The notes under the pieces were generated by a model. The model was not told where the DNA came from. It worked only from the letters and a program-made list of their open reading frames with translations, and made no database searches. The position numbers and the translations under genes were made by a program. This document shows, piece after piece, positions 23,140 to 35,657 of a stretch of DNA of 64,000 nt (its first letter is position 1; every line of letters starts with the position of its first letter). This DNA comes from Artemia franciscana (Eukaryota > Arthropoda > Branchiopoda > Anostraca > Artemiidae), in contig NC_088866.1 in the NCBI RefSeq assembly GCF_032884065.1, positions 52,150,068 to 52,214,067 on the forward strand. Reading direction: 5' to 3'.

Positions 23140-24200
23140 CATAAACTCTACGAAAAATGTGGTTCAATTCAGCTTTCTGAAATAGCAATTCCGTTCAGTA
23201 TAGTTGAAAGACCAAATAATTATGTCTATAGTAATAAAATGACTCCCCACAGTCCGTGGGGAGAGGCCTGTATGTTATGGATTTTGCTCATTATTTACGT
23301 ATAGTATTTGCCATTGGGAAGTATACAGACATTTTTTTAGAAGGGGGGATTTTGTGCTTGGGGTGGATATCCATAGGGAAAAAGTTTGAGGTAAATTTCT
23401 ATTGGGAGAATGGGGAGGGACGTTTCTGGGGGGTGAGTTTTCTGGGGGGAATTTTACTCTGAGGAAATTTGACAGAATTCCTTTATGAATTGGTTTTTAA
23501 TTACCCTTGCCAACTCAATTTTACATGTGGAGTTGTTCCAAGGGTATTATATGGAGGCTATTTATTGCGAATTTTGGATTTTTGGAAAAAAATTTTCCTA
23601 GAACGGGCATTTCCTGAGTGATCGTGAAACCAATTAGAAATTACAGTCTTTTTTCAAATGAAATCAAAGAGAATTTTTCAGGCTGAATCGTCTGGAAGAA
23701 ATTTTAGAGGATTGGTGGGTTCCTCGGGGACGAACTGTCTGGAGACAATTTGACAGGTGGGGGGCGCACTTTACATTGGATGAAATTTCCAGGAAGGAAT
23801 TTTTCTTGAGAGGAGGGGTTATATTTTATGAAGGTGAGCCAGAGTTACCTGCATTATTTGAAAAAAGATCATAAATTAAATCAAAACAACTTTTTTTTAC
23901 CTGAAAGTAAGGAGCAACATTAAAACTCAAAACTAACAGAAATTATTCCGTATATGAAGGGTTGTCCCCTCTTCAATACCTTGCTCTTTACGCTAAAGTT
24001 TGACTGTTTGTCACATTTTATTAAGAATGATTATTGAAACACAGGGACCATTTAATTAAAATAGGAATACTTTCAAAAAGTGTTAACATCTTTAGCGTCA
24101 AGGAAGAGGCAAACCTTCGTATGCGGAATAATTTCTGTTTGTTTTTGTTTTTATGTTGTTCCTTACTTTTAGTTAAAAAAAATGTGTTTTCTTTTATTTA
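23140..24200 (+). repeat. R1-superfamily fragment with foldback FB3
   Basis: It starts within the R1 body (TATAGTTGAAAGACCAAATA, CCCCACAGTCCGTGGGGAG). Its order resembles the old copies at 15.9 and 47.6 kb. It ends in a foldback (arms about 23,900-24,005 and 24,087-24,190). Both arms carry CAAC in the GGAGC(G)AC segment instead of CGAC. Confidence 0.7.
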
Positions 24201-24417
24201 ATTTCTAAATTAAGTTGACATTCCACCTGTTGAAAACTAGTTTAAATATTCCCGAATTACGGAATCGTAGTAGTCTTTTCGTCACTCAGGATTTTCTCCG
24301 TCTTACAAGACACAATTTCGGAGGCCATCACTAACTTTTTAGGGTCAGTATTGGTATTAAAAACTAAGGAAGTCGGTTAAGACCTATTTGAGAAAAATCC
24401 CACTGAATAACTACAGT

Positions 24418-24590
24418 CAATACTCTTAATACGGTATACTCTTAATACGGTAATATTCTTAATATGGTAATACGGTAATACTCTTAATGCGGTAATACTC
24501 TTAATGTGGTAATACTTAATAACTACGGTTAATAAATACGGTTAATACGGTAAATGCGGGTAATAACAATGGTTAATACTCTTGAAGAGT
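24418..24590. repeat. TAATACTCTTAATACGG-type minisatellite
   Basis: Irregular tandem copies of a 17-19-bp unit (ACTCTTAATACGGTAAT) degenerate towards the right into CGGTTAATA pieces. Confidence 0.85.
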
Positions 24591-25698
24591 AGTAAACTTC
24601 TAAATCATTAGCATCTTTTGCCATCATTACAGCATCGTTTCACATGATTATAACACCTTTTACCTTTATCGTGGCGTAGTTGTCAAGCGGTGACTAAGTA
24701 ACAAATATAATGTATTTGGAATTTGAATTAAGAAATTGATACGTTACAAAAATAAGAAAATTGGGTTGGTTTTACTCCATTATGATCTAAACACGTTTAG
24801 TAGAGAAGGGGATGGGATAAGGAATCGAAAAAGAACATTAAACCCTTAAAAGGGCCATGAGTAGGAAAAGTTGCAAAAGACCTCCCATATCACGGAGAGT
24901 CCTGCAGCACAGAAAAAGACTTACCTTCTTTCTTTGCAGATAAAGGAGGAGTTGTAACACAGCTAACTACAGAAACCATTATCAATTTTTTATTATTCAT
25001 AGAGCTTCCAGGAAAAAATAACTCAACTGCACACTCTTCTTTCTTTGTGAAGTAGCGAAATCGGAAACATCGATACAATAAGAAGCCTTATATATTAATA
25101 GAATCTCAGAGATAGGACGACATGTAAATACGTTATTATGTCAAGAAGTCAGAACTATGCATCAATTAAGGAAGGGATAAAATAAGGATTCCTATGATAC
25201 TTCTTGGGGCAACCCACCTTGGCCTTTTTCCAAAAAGAAGCTTTGAAGTATCTTGGTAATTTGCTTATTGTTTTCTGTTAGTGTATTGCATAGCCACACG
25301 ACTAACATTCCAAGAAAGGGGATTTTCCTACCAGGGAGAAGGACTGCAAGAGACTTATAATCTTCTTTTCTGCGTCTCTTCAGAGATGTGTAATGTATCT
25401 TATTGCGGTCCCGTCCCCTTCTTGAAGAACCATGTCTTTTAGAACGTTGCTTTTGTATTCTACAGTTTACTAACAGTAAAAAAGGCCAAAGAGCTGATCT
25501 CTCTGATTCAGGTCAAAACTTGTATCCTCAAATCCTTGGTCTAAGGGGATCACAATGAAGATGAGAAAAATTGCACTGTGTTCCTTAGGGAGTGGAGACC
25601 CCACTCCAGGGCAATCATGATCACAGCTATTTTTATCACAGAACTCTAATGCTTTGTTTGCGATAAATGTGGATAGATGGTCTCCAAGCTTAGTTCAA
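24591..25698. other. Region without a recognised gene
   Basis: A minus-strand stretch at about 24,918-25,078 is open and ends at a good splice donor (GAAGGTAAGTC on minus). It could be a single exon of about 55 codons, but I see no domain and no clear acceptor. The rest shows nothing. Confidence 0.3.
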
Positions 25699-27265
25699 TC
25701 AAACAGTTCGTGGTAACGAACTGTAATAAGGAGTGACCCGGCTCAATTGTAACCAAAACTCTAAAAAATGGAACTTTGATATCCATAGCTACATCAACAG
25801 AATTGAGTTTTAATGCTGATTTTAAATATATAAGTTCAATCATGTTTAGTCTTACCCATCAAAAGATACGAGCCTGAGAAAATTTGCCTCATTTTAGAAA
25901 ATAGGGGAAACAACCCCTAAAAGTCATAGAATCTTAACAAAAATCACAGCATCAGATTCAGCGTATCAGAGAACAGTTTTGTAGAATTTTCAAGCTTCTA
26001 TCTACAAAAATGTGGAATTTTGTATTGTTTGCCAGAAGGCAGATCACGGATGCGTGTTTATTTGTTTTTTTTTTTTGTTGTTTTTGTTTTTCCCAGGGGT
26101 GATCGTATCGACCCAGTGGTCCTAGAATCTTGCAAGAGGGCTCATTCTAACGGAAAAGAAAAGTTCTAGTGCCCTTTTTAAGGGACCAAAAAAATTGGAG
26201 GGCATCTAGGCCCCCTCCCACGCTAATTATTTTCCCAAAGTCACCAAATCAAAATTCTGAGATAGCCATTTAGCTCAGCGTAGTCAAAATACCTTATAAC
26301 TATGTCTTTCAGGACGACTTACTCCCCCACAGTCCCCGTGGGAGGGGCCACAGGTTACAAACTTTGACCAGTGCTTACATATAGTAATGGTTATTTGGAA
26401 GTGTACAGATGTTTTCAGGAGGATTTTTAGGTTGTGGGGGGGGGGGGGGTTGATAAAAGGAGGATTTGTTAGGAGAACTTCCCTTGGAGGAATTTATCAT
26501 GGGGGAAGAAAATTTTCATGAAGGGAGAGTAGGATTTTCTAGCATTATTTAAAAAAAAATGAAAAAATAAATATGAAAAAGTTTTTTCAACTGAAAATAA
26601 GTAGAAGCATTAAATTTAAAACGAACAGAAATTATTACGCATATGATTGGCTCACCTTCTTCTAATATCTCGCTCTTTACGGTAAATTATTTTTAGTAAT
26701 TTCAACTATTTATTTTACAGCTTTTGTGATTCAGGGGTCATTCTTAAGAAATTGGGAAAAATTTAAGCTTTAGTGTAAAGAGCGAGGTACTGACGAGGGG
26801 GTGAACCCCTTCATATACGTAATAAAAACATGAAAATAGAGAAGTTCGTTACGTAAGCTAATTTGTAAGTTACGTATATCTTTTACTAATAAAAACATTC
26901 GTAAAAAATTAAAAGTTCTAGTTGCCTTTTTAAGTAATCAAAAAATCGGAGGGCAACCAGGCCTCCTCCCCCGCTGCTTTTTTCTCCAAATCATTCGATT
27001 AAAACAATGAAAAAGCCATTTAGCCAAAAAAATAAATATACAAATTTTTGTTTTAATTATTCATCTGCGGGGAGCCAAAATCAAAACATGCATTAATTCA
27101 AAACTTTCAGAAATTAAATAAAAAAACAAGATTTTTTGACAAAAAGTAAGGAGCAACATAAACACGTAAAACGAACAGAAATTACTTCGTATATGAAAGG
27201 GGCTGCTTCCTCATCAACGCCCCGCTCTTTACGCTAAAGTTTCTGACTGTTTTAAAAAAGTAGAG
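25699..27265 (+). repeat. R1 copy c
   Basis: Complete head (CAGTTCGTGGTAACGAACTG), the TAGGGG/CCCCTA mini-hairpin near 25,902 with both arms one base shorter, both C-tract modules and the first arm of a foldback (27,129-27,242). The expected loop and second arm are cut off at 27,265 by the head of R1 copy d, so copy d lies in the loop of this copy's foldback. Confidence 0.85.
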
Positions 27266-28142
27266 TCAAACAGTTCGTGGTAACGAACTGTAGTAAGGAG
27301 CGACCCGGCTCAATAGTAACCAAAACTCTAAAAACGAAATGTTGATACCAATAGTTACATCAAAAGAATCGCATTTTTATGCCGATTTTAAATATATTCA
27401 TCAAGTTTAAACTTACCCATCAAAAGTTACGAGCCTGGAAAATTTGCCGTGTTCTATAAAATAGGGGGAAACTTCCCCTTAAAAGTCAAAGAATCTTAAC
27501 GAAAATCAAATCATCAGATTCAGCGTATCAGAAAGCCCTACTGTACAGTTCCAAGCTCCTATCTACAAAAATGTGGAATGTTGTATTTTTTGCCAGAAGA
27601 CAAATCGCGGATGTGTGTTTATTTATTTGTTGTTTTTTTTTCTTCTTTTTTCCAGGGGTGATCATATCGACCCAGTGGTCCTAGAATTTGGCAAGAGGGC
27701 TCATTCGAATGGAAATAAAAAGTTCTAGTGCCCTTTTTAAGTGACCAAAAAAATTAGAGGGCACCTAGGCCCCCTCCCACGCTCATTTTTTTCCCAAAGT
27801 CGTCGGATCAAAATTCTGAGATAGCAATTTTATTCATCGTAATCAAAAAACCTTGTAGATATGTCTTTGGGGACGACTTACTCCCTCACAGTCCCCGTGG
27901 GAGCGGCTGCAAGTTACAAACTTTGACCACCTTTTTTGCATATAGTAATGGTTATTGGGAAGTGTACAGACATTTTCAGGGGGATTTTTTGGATGGGAGG
28001 AGGGATCTAGAAGAGGGTTTATGCGTGGGAGTCTTCCCTTGGAGGTATTTGCCATGGGCGAAGAAGATTTCCACGAAGGGGGCGCAGCATTTTCTAACAT
28101 TATTTAAAAAAACAATGAAAAAATAAAATTGAAAAAGCTGTT
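27266..28142 (+). repeat. R1 copy d (nested)
   Basis: Full head starting inside the foldback loop of copy c at AGAG/TCAAAC. The R1 body runs to a GAAAAAGCTGTTTCAA segment, where it is cut by the head of copy e. The join shares TTTCAA with the normal R1 continuation, which is TTTCAACTGAAAG. Confidence 0.8.
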
Positions 28143-28856
28143 TCAAACAGTTCGTGGTAACGTCTTACCCATCAAAAGTTACGAGCCTGAGAAAATTTGC
28201 CTTATTTAGGAAAATAGAGGGAAACACCCCCTAAAAGTCGTAGGATCTTAACGAAAATAACACCATGAGATTCAGCGTATCAGAGAACCCTACTGTAGAA
28301 GTTTCAAGCTCCTATCAACAGAAATGTGGAGTTTTATATTTTTTGCCAGAAGACAAATCACGGGTGCGTGTTTATTTGTTTGTTTGTTTTTTTTTCTTTT
28401 CCCCAGGGGTCATCGTATCGACCAAGTGGTCCTAGAATATCGCAAGATGGATCATTCTAACAAAAATGAAAAGTTCTTGTGCCCTTTTTAAGTGACCAAA
28501 AAAATTGGAGGGCATCTAGGCCCCCTCCCACGCCCATTTTTTCCCAAAGTCAACGGATTAAAATTTTGAGATAGCCATTTTGTTCAGCATAGTCGAAAAG
28601 CATTATAACTATGTCTTTGGGGATGACTTACTCCCCGACAGTCCCTGGGGGAGGGACTGCAAGTTACAAACTTCGACCAGTGTTTACATATAATAATGGT
28701 TATTGGGAAGTGTACAGACATTTTCAGGGGGATTTTTTTTTGGTTTTGGGGGTAGGGTTGAGGGGAGGGGGCTATGTGGGAGGATCTTTCCTTTTAGAAA
28801 TATGTCATGGGGGAAGAAAAGTTCAATGAAAAGGGCGCAGGGCGCAGGACGAATCT
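28143..28856 (+). repeat. R1 copy e (internally deleted)
   Basis: The head CAGTTCGTGGTAACG is joined directly to TCTTACCCATCAAAAG, removing about 130 bp of the normal R1 head region. The mini-hairpin is TAGAGGG with CCCCCTA, one mismatch. It ends near 28,856, followed by a minus-strand LINE remnant. Confidence 0.8.
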
Positions 28857-28859
28857 GGT

Positions 28860-29840
28860 CACGTTAGAAAAAAACGTCAAATTCAGAGCTTAATATACAA
28901 TGCTGGGTGTTCGGAGCCTCTCTATTATGGAGTATAATTTGAAAATAACACAACTATACGAGCGATAAAACATATATACCACAACCATAACTCAATTAAC
29001 GAAAGAACTGCTAAGAAATAACGTAACTATAAAGCGAAAACAGGTGAAAACTAACGGGAAAAAAAACGAACTAAGAGGTGGAAGGGGCCCAGAGAAAAAA
29101 TATAATCCTTTTCCAATTTTGAGCCTAAGTTCCGCAAAGGAGTAATAATGTCAGAAGCCCCGAAATACCGAATTATTTTCTTTTTCCTATAAGACCGGGG
29201 TACATGAAATAGAAACTTACAATAGCGGAAATATAATATACACAATTCAGCCAGATCTTGTCTTTTTTTCAGGATAGGTGAAATACCAGATAGGAAAAGT
29301 ATTGAATGGTCGCAAAAACTAATGTATAGCAATGCAAGCGCTTTTCGATAATAATGACCACGATTAGCTACTATTTTACCATAACCCGCTTTAAGTTTTC
29401 TTTAATATGTAGTACAATATTGATCCTAAAAGCTAGTAGATTCCAATAAATATGAATGCTTGACCGCCGCAAATCAGAGACACAATGGATGGAGAAGTTA
29501 GAACGCGGATTTCAAATGGGCATAGACTTTGCATTAAAGACAAGGTACTCACACTTATCAATATTCAATGACAGACCAACAGTTTTGAAATGTTTTGAAA
29601 TAGATGATACGGAATTCGAGAGGCTAGATCTAGAACGGCTATATCTAGAAGTATATCATCCGCATATGCAGTACAAGAGACAATTACCAAATTACAAAAA
29701 AGAAAGGGCATAATTTTGTATAACACACTGCGGATCAAAATACTGAAAAGATACGGTGAAAGAACACCACCTTGACGCACTTCCAAGCGGGTTGGAATAT
29801 TCCCATAACAATTAGAGTGAAACTTAACCGAATATGGGAA
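28860..29840 (-). pseudogene. LINE reverse transcriptase remnant (minus strand)
   Basis: On the minus strand from 29,840 downward it reads LEVRQGGVLSPYLFSILI, then CTAYADDILLD (RT motif C, YADD). Further on it reads LAELCILYFRYCKFLFHVPR, then YFGASDIITPLRNLG. The QGGVLSPYLF...YADD order is diagnostic of a non-LTR RT, and the trailing region fits a LINE C-terminus. The upstream RT motifs are missing because the match stops exactly where R1 copy f begins (29,841). Stops lie between the segments. The exact clade is not assigned. Confidence 0.8.
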
Positions 29841-31590
29841 TCAAACAGTTCGTGGTAACGAACTGTAGTAAGGAGCGACCCGGCTCAATAGTAAAGGAAA
29901 CTCTAAAAAACGGAATTTCGATGCTAAAAGATATATCAAAAGAATCGGATTTTTATGCTGATTTTAAATATATACGTTTCATCAAATTCAGTCTTTGTCA
30001 TCAAAATGTACGAGCCTGAGAAGATTTGCCTTATTTTGGAAAATAGAGGCTAGCACCCTCTAAAAGTCATAGGATCTTAACGAAAATCGCACCATCGCAT
30101 TCGCGTATCAGAGAACCCTATAGAAAAAATTTCAAGGTCCAAAATACAAAAATGTGGAATTTCGTATTTTTTGCCAGAAGACAAATCACGGGTGCGTGTT
30201 TATTTGTGTTTTTTTTTTCCCAGGGGTCATCGTATCGTCCAAGTGGTCCTAGAGTGTTGCAAGAGGGCTCATTCTAACGGAAATAAAAAGTTCTAGTGCC
30301 CTTTTTAAGTGACCAAAAAAATTAGAGGGCACCTAGGCCCCCTCCCACGCTCATTTTTTCCCAAATTCAACGGATCAAAACTTTCAGATAGCCATTTTGT
30401 TCCGCATAGTCGAAAACCATAATACCTATGTCTTTGGGGATGACTTACCCCCCACAGTCCCTGGGGGAGGGGCTGCAAGTTACAAACTTCGACCAATGTT
30501 TACATATAGTAATAGTTACTGGGAAGTGTACCGACGTTATCAAAGGAATTTTTTTGGTTTGGGTGTGGGGTTCAGGGGAGGGGGCTATATGGGAGGATCT
30601 TTCTTTGGAGGAATATTTTATGGGGGAAGAGAAATTCAATGAAAAGGGCGCAGGACTTTCTAGCGTTACTATAAAAAAAAAACAATGAAAATATAAACAT
30701 GAAAAAGTTTTTTCAATTGAAAGTAAGGAGAGGCATTAAAACTTAAAATAAACAAGAGATTATTACGCATATGAGGGGTTCTAGAAATACTTTAGCATAA
30801 AGAGCGAGGTATTTAGGAGGAGATAAATACTTCGCTGTTTATGCTAAAAAATTTTTAAGTAATTTCAACTATTTATTCTACGGCCTTTCTGATTCAGGGG
30901 TCATTCTTAAAGAATTGGGACAAAACAAGATTTAGTGTGAAGAGCAAGGTATTAACGAGGGGACCAACCCTCTCATATATATAATCAAAAATATAAGAAT
31001 ATAAAAGTTTGTTACGTAAGTTAATTCTTAAGTTACGTATTTTGTTTACTAATAAAAACGTTCGTTAAAAATTAAAAGATCTAGTTGCCTTTTTAAGTAA
31101 CCGGAGGGTACTTTTTAAAAATTGGAGGGCAACTAGGCCTCCTTCCCCACACCTTATTTCTCAAAATCGTCTGATCAAAACTAAGAGAAAGCCATTTAGC
31201 CAAAAAAAGAATTAAAATGCAAATTTCATTTTAATAATTTATGTACGGAGAGCCAAAATCAGACATGCATTAATTCAAAAACTTTCAGAAATTAAATAAA
31301 AAAAACAAGTTTTTTGAAATGAAAGTAAGGAGCGACATTAAAACTTAAAACGAACACAAATTACTCCGTATATGAAAGGGGCTTTTCCTCCTCGACTCCC
31401 CGCTCCTTGCGCTAAAGTTTGATTCTTTCTCGCAACTCTACTTTTTAAAATAATAAAAAACTTTAGCGTAAGGAGCGGGTTGTCGAGGAGGAAAAGCCCC
31501 TTTCATATACGGAGTAATTTGTGTTCGTTTTAAGTTTTAATGTCGCTCCTTACTTTCATTTCAAAAAACTTGTTTTTTTTATTTAATCAA
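29841..31590 (+). repeat. R1 copy f, ending in foldback FB5
   Basis: Complete head abutting the minus-strand LINE RT. The mini-hairpin near 30,044 is a perfect TAGAGG/CCTCTA instead of TAGGGG/CCCCTA. Both C-tract modules are present, then FB5. It is the longest R1 copy here. Confidence 0.85.
31306..31578. repeat. Foldback palindrome FB5
   Basis: Two nearly perfect inverted arms of about 118 bp surround a loop of about 40 bp. Both arms share changes not seen in the other foldbacks: GAACAC for GAACAG, CTCGAC for CTCAAC or CTCAAT, and CTCCTT for CTCTTT. Confidence 0.92.
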
Positions 31591-32290
31591 CTTAAAGTAA
31601 GGAGTAGCATTAAAACTTAAAACGAATAGAAAATATTACGCACATAAGGGGCTCACCTCCTCCTAATGCCTCACTCTTTACGCTAAAGTATTTTTAGTAA
31701 TTTCAACTATTTATTCTACGGCCTTTGTGATTCAGGGGACAAAATTTAAGCTTTAGTGTAAAGAGCGAGGCATTGACGAGTGGGCGAACCCTCTCATATA
31801 CGTAATAAAAACATACGAATATAGAAGCTTGTTATGTAAGCTAATTCTTAAGTTACGTAGATCTTTTACTAATGAAAACGTTCGTAAAAAACTAAAAGTT
31901 CTATTTGTTTTTTTAAGTACCCAAAAGATTGGAGGGCAACTGGGCCTCCTCCCCCCTCCTACTTTTTTCTCATAATCATTCGATCAAAACTATGGGAAAG
32001 CCATTTAGCCAAATAAATAAATATTCAAATTTCACTTTAATTATTCATCTGCGGAGAGCCGAAATCAAAACATGGATTAACTATGAAACGTTCAGAAATT
32101 TAATAAAAAACAAGTTTTTTATCTGAAAGTAAGGAGCGACATTAAAACTTAAAACGAAAAGAAATTACCTCATATATGAAAGGGGCTGTTCCCTCTTCAA
32201 CGCCTTGCTCTTTACGCTAAGGTTTATACGGTTTTGAAAAGTAGGGTTGAGAGAAAGAGTCTAACTTTAGCCCAAAGAGCAGGGCCCACC
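31590..32290 (+). repeat. R1 3'-half fragment with partial foldback FB6
   Basis: It starts at the GTAAGGAGTAGCATTAAAAC module without an R1 head, carries one C-tract module and reaches a foldback whose second arm breaks off near 32,285 (AGAGCAGGGCCCACCAAG). It is probably a second R1 copy or an internal duplication of copy f. Confidence 0.7.
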
Positions 32291-32449
32291 AAGTCAAGAT
32301 TCAAAACTCAGTTTTCGGAAAGTAAGTTTGAAATCTTTGTAATAGTTTTTTTTTTTTTATTCTAACATGGTGTCAAGAGTATCCGTTGTTTAGCAGGTTG
32401 ATTAAGGATTAGTTAGATACTCATGGGTTTATCTAGGTGTAAAAAGAAA

Positions 32450-34000
32450 AGAAAAGCAATTTCAGCTTTACTATATTACTCTATTTGCTCCATCTTTTCG
32501 ACTGCCTTAAATCACATCTGTCAGTCACAGTCAATTTTAGATTTGAAGCTAATGATGGTAGGGGCTTTTACTGTTTAATCAGCCAGTGAATTCCAGTAGG
32601 AGACGATTATATTAAAGAAGAAGAGGTTGGCTGTAAGTCTCAGGGCTTTCTTCCATAACAGCTTCAGTGAGTGGCCTGTCGTCTTCCACTGAGAGTCTAG
32701 TTGAACATAGAATGGAGGGTAGTCAGTGGTTAATAGCCTCTTAGCCATGATCCGTCTTCCGTTCGCCTTCTATAAACTGGTGATGGTAGCTTAAGTTTTC
32801 TTAATCTTGCAGGATAGTCAAGGTTTTTGCAGACGTCTATGCATGCTGTGGCATGTTTTTTAAATGGACTCAAGGTCAGCTTAATCCTCCTTATAGATAG
32901 AAGTGACAACTGTCATTCCTAAATCTATGAATAGCCAAACTAGGGCTTTGGAATAGTCTGTGGACTTCTGCAGTTTCACAAAAGGAAATTTGGCCTCTGT
33001 CACCATAAGTACTGACCACTTCCTTCCTATTTGTCAAGAAGGCCGTTTTCCAGTCGGTTACGACTGAATCAATACCAATAGTATGTGATTTTATTTCCAG
33101 TTTTCTGGACAGACTTTATCAAAAGCCTTAGCAAAGTCAAGAAGGACAATACCTTCATCCACCTATAAAGTAATATTTTCAATTACATCGTCGTTAGCAT
33201 CTAAAAGGTTCGTTTCAGTCAGTTTCTTTTGTCAAAAGCCATACTGATTTGGGTTGAGCAGGTCATTAGAATTAAGGTGCTTAATTGTAGCCGAATTTAC
33301 AAGACTTTTTAGACTTTTTTTTGGTCTATAGCTCTAAGCTGCATTTTAACTAAGTCTTTGGGAATAGGTGTAATATATGCCAGTCTCCAGACTTCTGGTA
33401 CCACTAAAGGTGTCTAGTTAACTTTGAAATAGTTGAGTTAGTAGATCAGCTAAAAGTGTACATGTTTCATTTGAAACGCTAGAAAGATGGCTTTAGGACT
33501 AGATGACTTGTTATAGTCTACCATTCATTTTCAGCCATTCATTCACTAGCTTAGAATCAAGACCGAAGGGTTGTATCAATTCGATTAGGCTCTTCTGGCA
33601 GAGTTGTATTGTTCACTTAAACTGTTAACTTCACAAGTTTTCTATATCCTCAGGGGCTAGTAATCGACTGACCTTGTGATTCTAAATGGGTCACTGTATC
33701 TTTACTCGTTTTTTTTTGTGACACCCATTTCCAGATTTTTTTTTTTTTGATTATTTTTCGTCTCTATTGCAACTTCATCCTCTTCAGTCATTTTTCTCGT
33801 CAAATTTCTTGGGTGCTTCCTAGCTTGTTTGAACTTTTTTAGTTCATCTGAAGATAATGAGTTTTTATAAGAAGTTCATGTTATTTTTTTTTAATAGCTT
33901 TGTGTACCTCTTGGGAAATAAATGGAAGTGTTCTGGGTCTTTTCGCAAAATGTAATGTCTTACATTTTTCAAATATTTCTTGAAACAAAATTTTATTTTA
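32450..34000 (-). pseudogene. CR1-like LINE reverse transcriptase relic (minus strand)
   Basis: Minus-strand reading gives, in 5' to 3' order, VPEVWRLAYITPIPKD near 33,370-33,420 and SNDLLNPNQYGF near 33,250. LLDFAKAFDKV (RT motif A) lies near 33,125-33,155, and the typical C-terminal end with RLLTTDYPPFY and SYWNSLAD near 32,560-32,740. Many stops and shifts make this an old relic. The DLLNPNQYGF and WNSL...FK signatures fit the CR1/L2 group and differ from the LINE at 5.3-8.2 kb. T-runs at 33,711 and 33,735 add to the decay. Confidence 0.8.
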
Positions 34001-35657
34001 CTCAGTGCACTTTAAGATTTTGTTATCCAACAGAAAGTCAATTAGGTTTTTTATTTTGTTTTAATCAAAACAAATATAATAAATAAAACAAAATTTTATT
34101 TTAATCAGCGCACTTTAAGATTTTGTTATCCAATAAAAAGTTAATTATATTATGTTAATTCCTTAGTTACTTCACCACAATCTACGAGGCCATGTCTCAC
34201 AAACTTATTTGTTCTCCGTGGAAACGATGTGTACTTAGGATGCACATGTGATGGCTATAGATTTTGGTCTGCTCGGTGTCTTGGATTGAAATTAATTACC
34301 TGATAAAAACTACTACCATGTAAACACCTCAGGAGAGAATTTTCACTACAACTTTCCGTCTCAGATTTCCCACCATTCAATCACTTAATATTCAGTAAAA
34401 TGTAGTTTCCTATCGCTCTTGTATGCTTTGAAGAGTCAATTAGTTGAAGGACCTTGAATGACCTTGTAATGGCAAGTAAGAAGTCATCTTTACTAGTTGA
34501 ATTGGTGCTCCAATGAACAAATTCAAAAGTCACAGAGCCACATATGGGCGTGGGCAGCACCTTTTCAGGAAGAGGGAAGCAGCCAATTCTGTGATGGAGA
34601 AGGAATTATAAATGCTTCTCGAGGTCCTTTGAATTTAGTTCTTTAGAAACTTGTCATTCTATTTTTCACTAAAATTCGGCCAGCAATACTTTTCGACTTA
34701 CTTTTCCAGCAATACAATAATATAATAAACCCACTATCCTAGTTCCAATTTCCAGAAAACACAAGTACCATAAAAGCGATTTGATACCAATAACATAACG
34801 GTTAGATAGCATCTTCTTGTTTCAAGAATTCAATTCGAAATATTAAAGACAGGCAATATTAAATATCAAAATCGGTATAGGGGACACCGGCCCATGATCG
34901 ACACAGCCCACGTTCAGCCAAAGCAAATGATTTCAATATAAAAACCTAAGGAGATTTCTGGTAGATTATGAAAGTTCTGACAGATGGCAGTGTATATTTG
35001 TTAAAATTTCCGGCCTTGATTAATACTTTTACCAGAAATATCAGCCTCAATCACTTTTTATGGTGATTAAATCTTGAATTTTGTTCAATTTTAGCCACCA
35101 TAAACTCACGCTGTATTCTCTTTTTATTTGCCGGTCTTTTGACAGCTTCCGAGACGCACCAGCATTAGCATTATTCATCCAACGGGATGGCGAATTCCCA
35201 TATTCGGCCACAATACCTGGGGTAGGTTCGGCATACCATACAAAGGTGTCCAAAAGTGAGCTATTCTTGTAAAATCTGTGTAAACAGCATATTTTAAGGT
35301 TGAAGGTTGAACCCTGTCAGTTGAGTCGGTGAACTGAAATTATATTTTTTCTAGTTAAATTTCCTTCAAGATTAAATGTTTAAAAGTTAAACACAGGAGA
35401 AAAGTAAGATAGGCACCTGGGACCCAGAATCAAGAAAAACAACAATTTTTCTGTCTTAGTGAAAAAAAGAGTCAATATTCCTTTCGTCATCTGTCTCCGA
35501 CAGAATGCCTATCATATATAGTGAAGCACTTACCAGGTAAGTTTCTATGCTCAGTAAAAGTCCTGTGTGACATTTAGAATCCCTATTTAATATAGATCCC
35601 GAAAAAAAATGTAGCACAGGCTCTGTCTCTAAATTGGAAACAAAGATCAGCATATGA
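34001..35657. other. Mostly unique region with a small GC-richer islet
   Basis: No transposon signature from about 34,000 to 35,657. At about 35,145-35,220 the plus strand has a good acceptor (polypyrimidine run ending CTTTTGACAG), a 76-bp GC-richer segment readable as FRDAPALALFIQRDGEFPYS, and a donor-like GGGGTAGGT. The minus strand of the same segment is open too. A host exon is possible but unproven. Confidence 0.35.
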
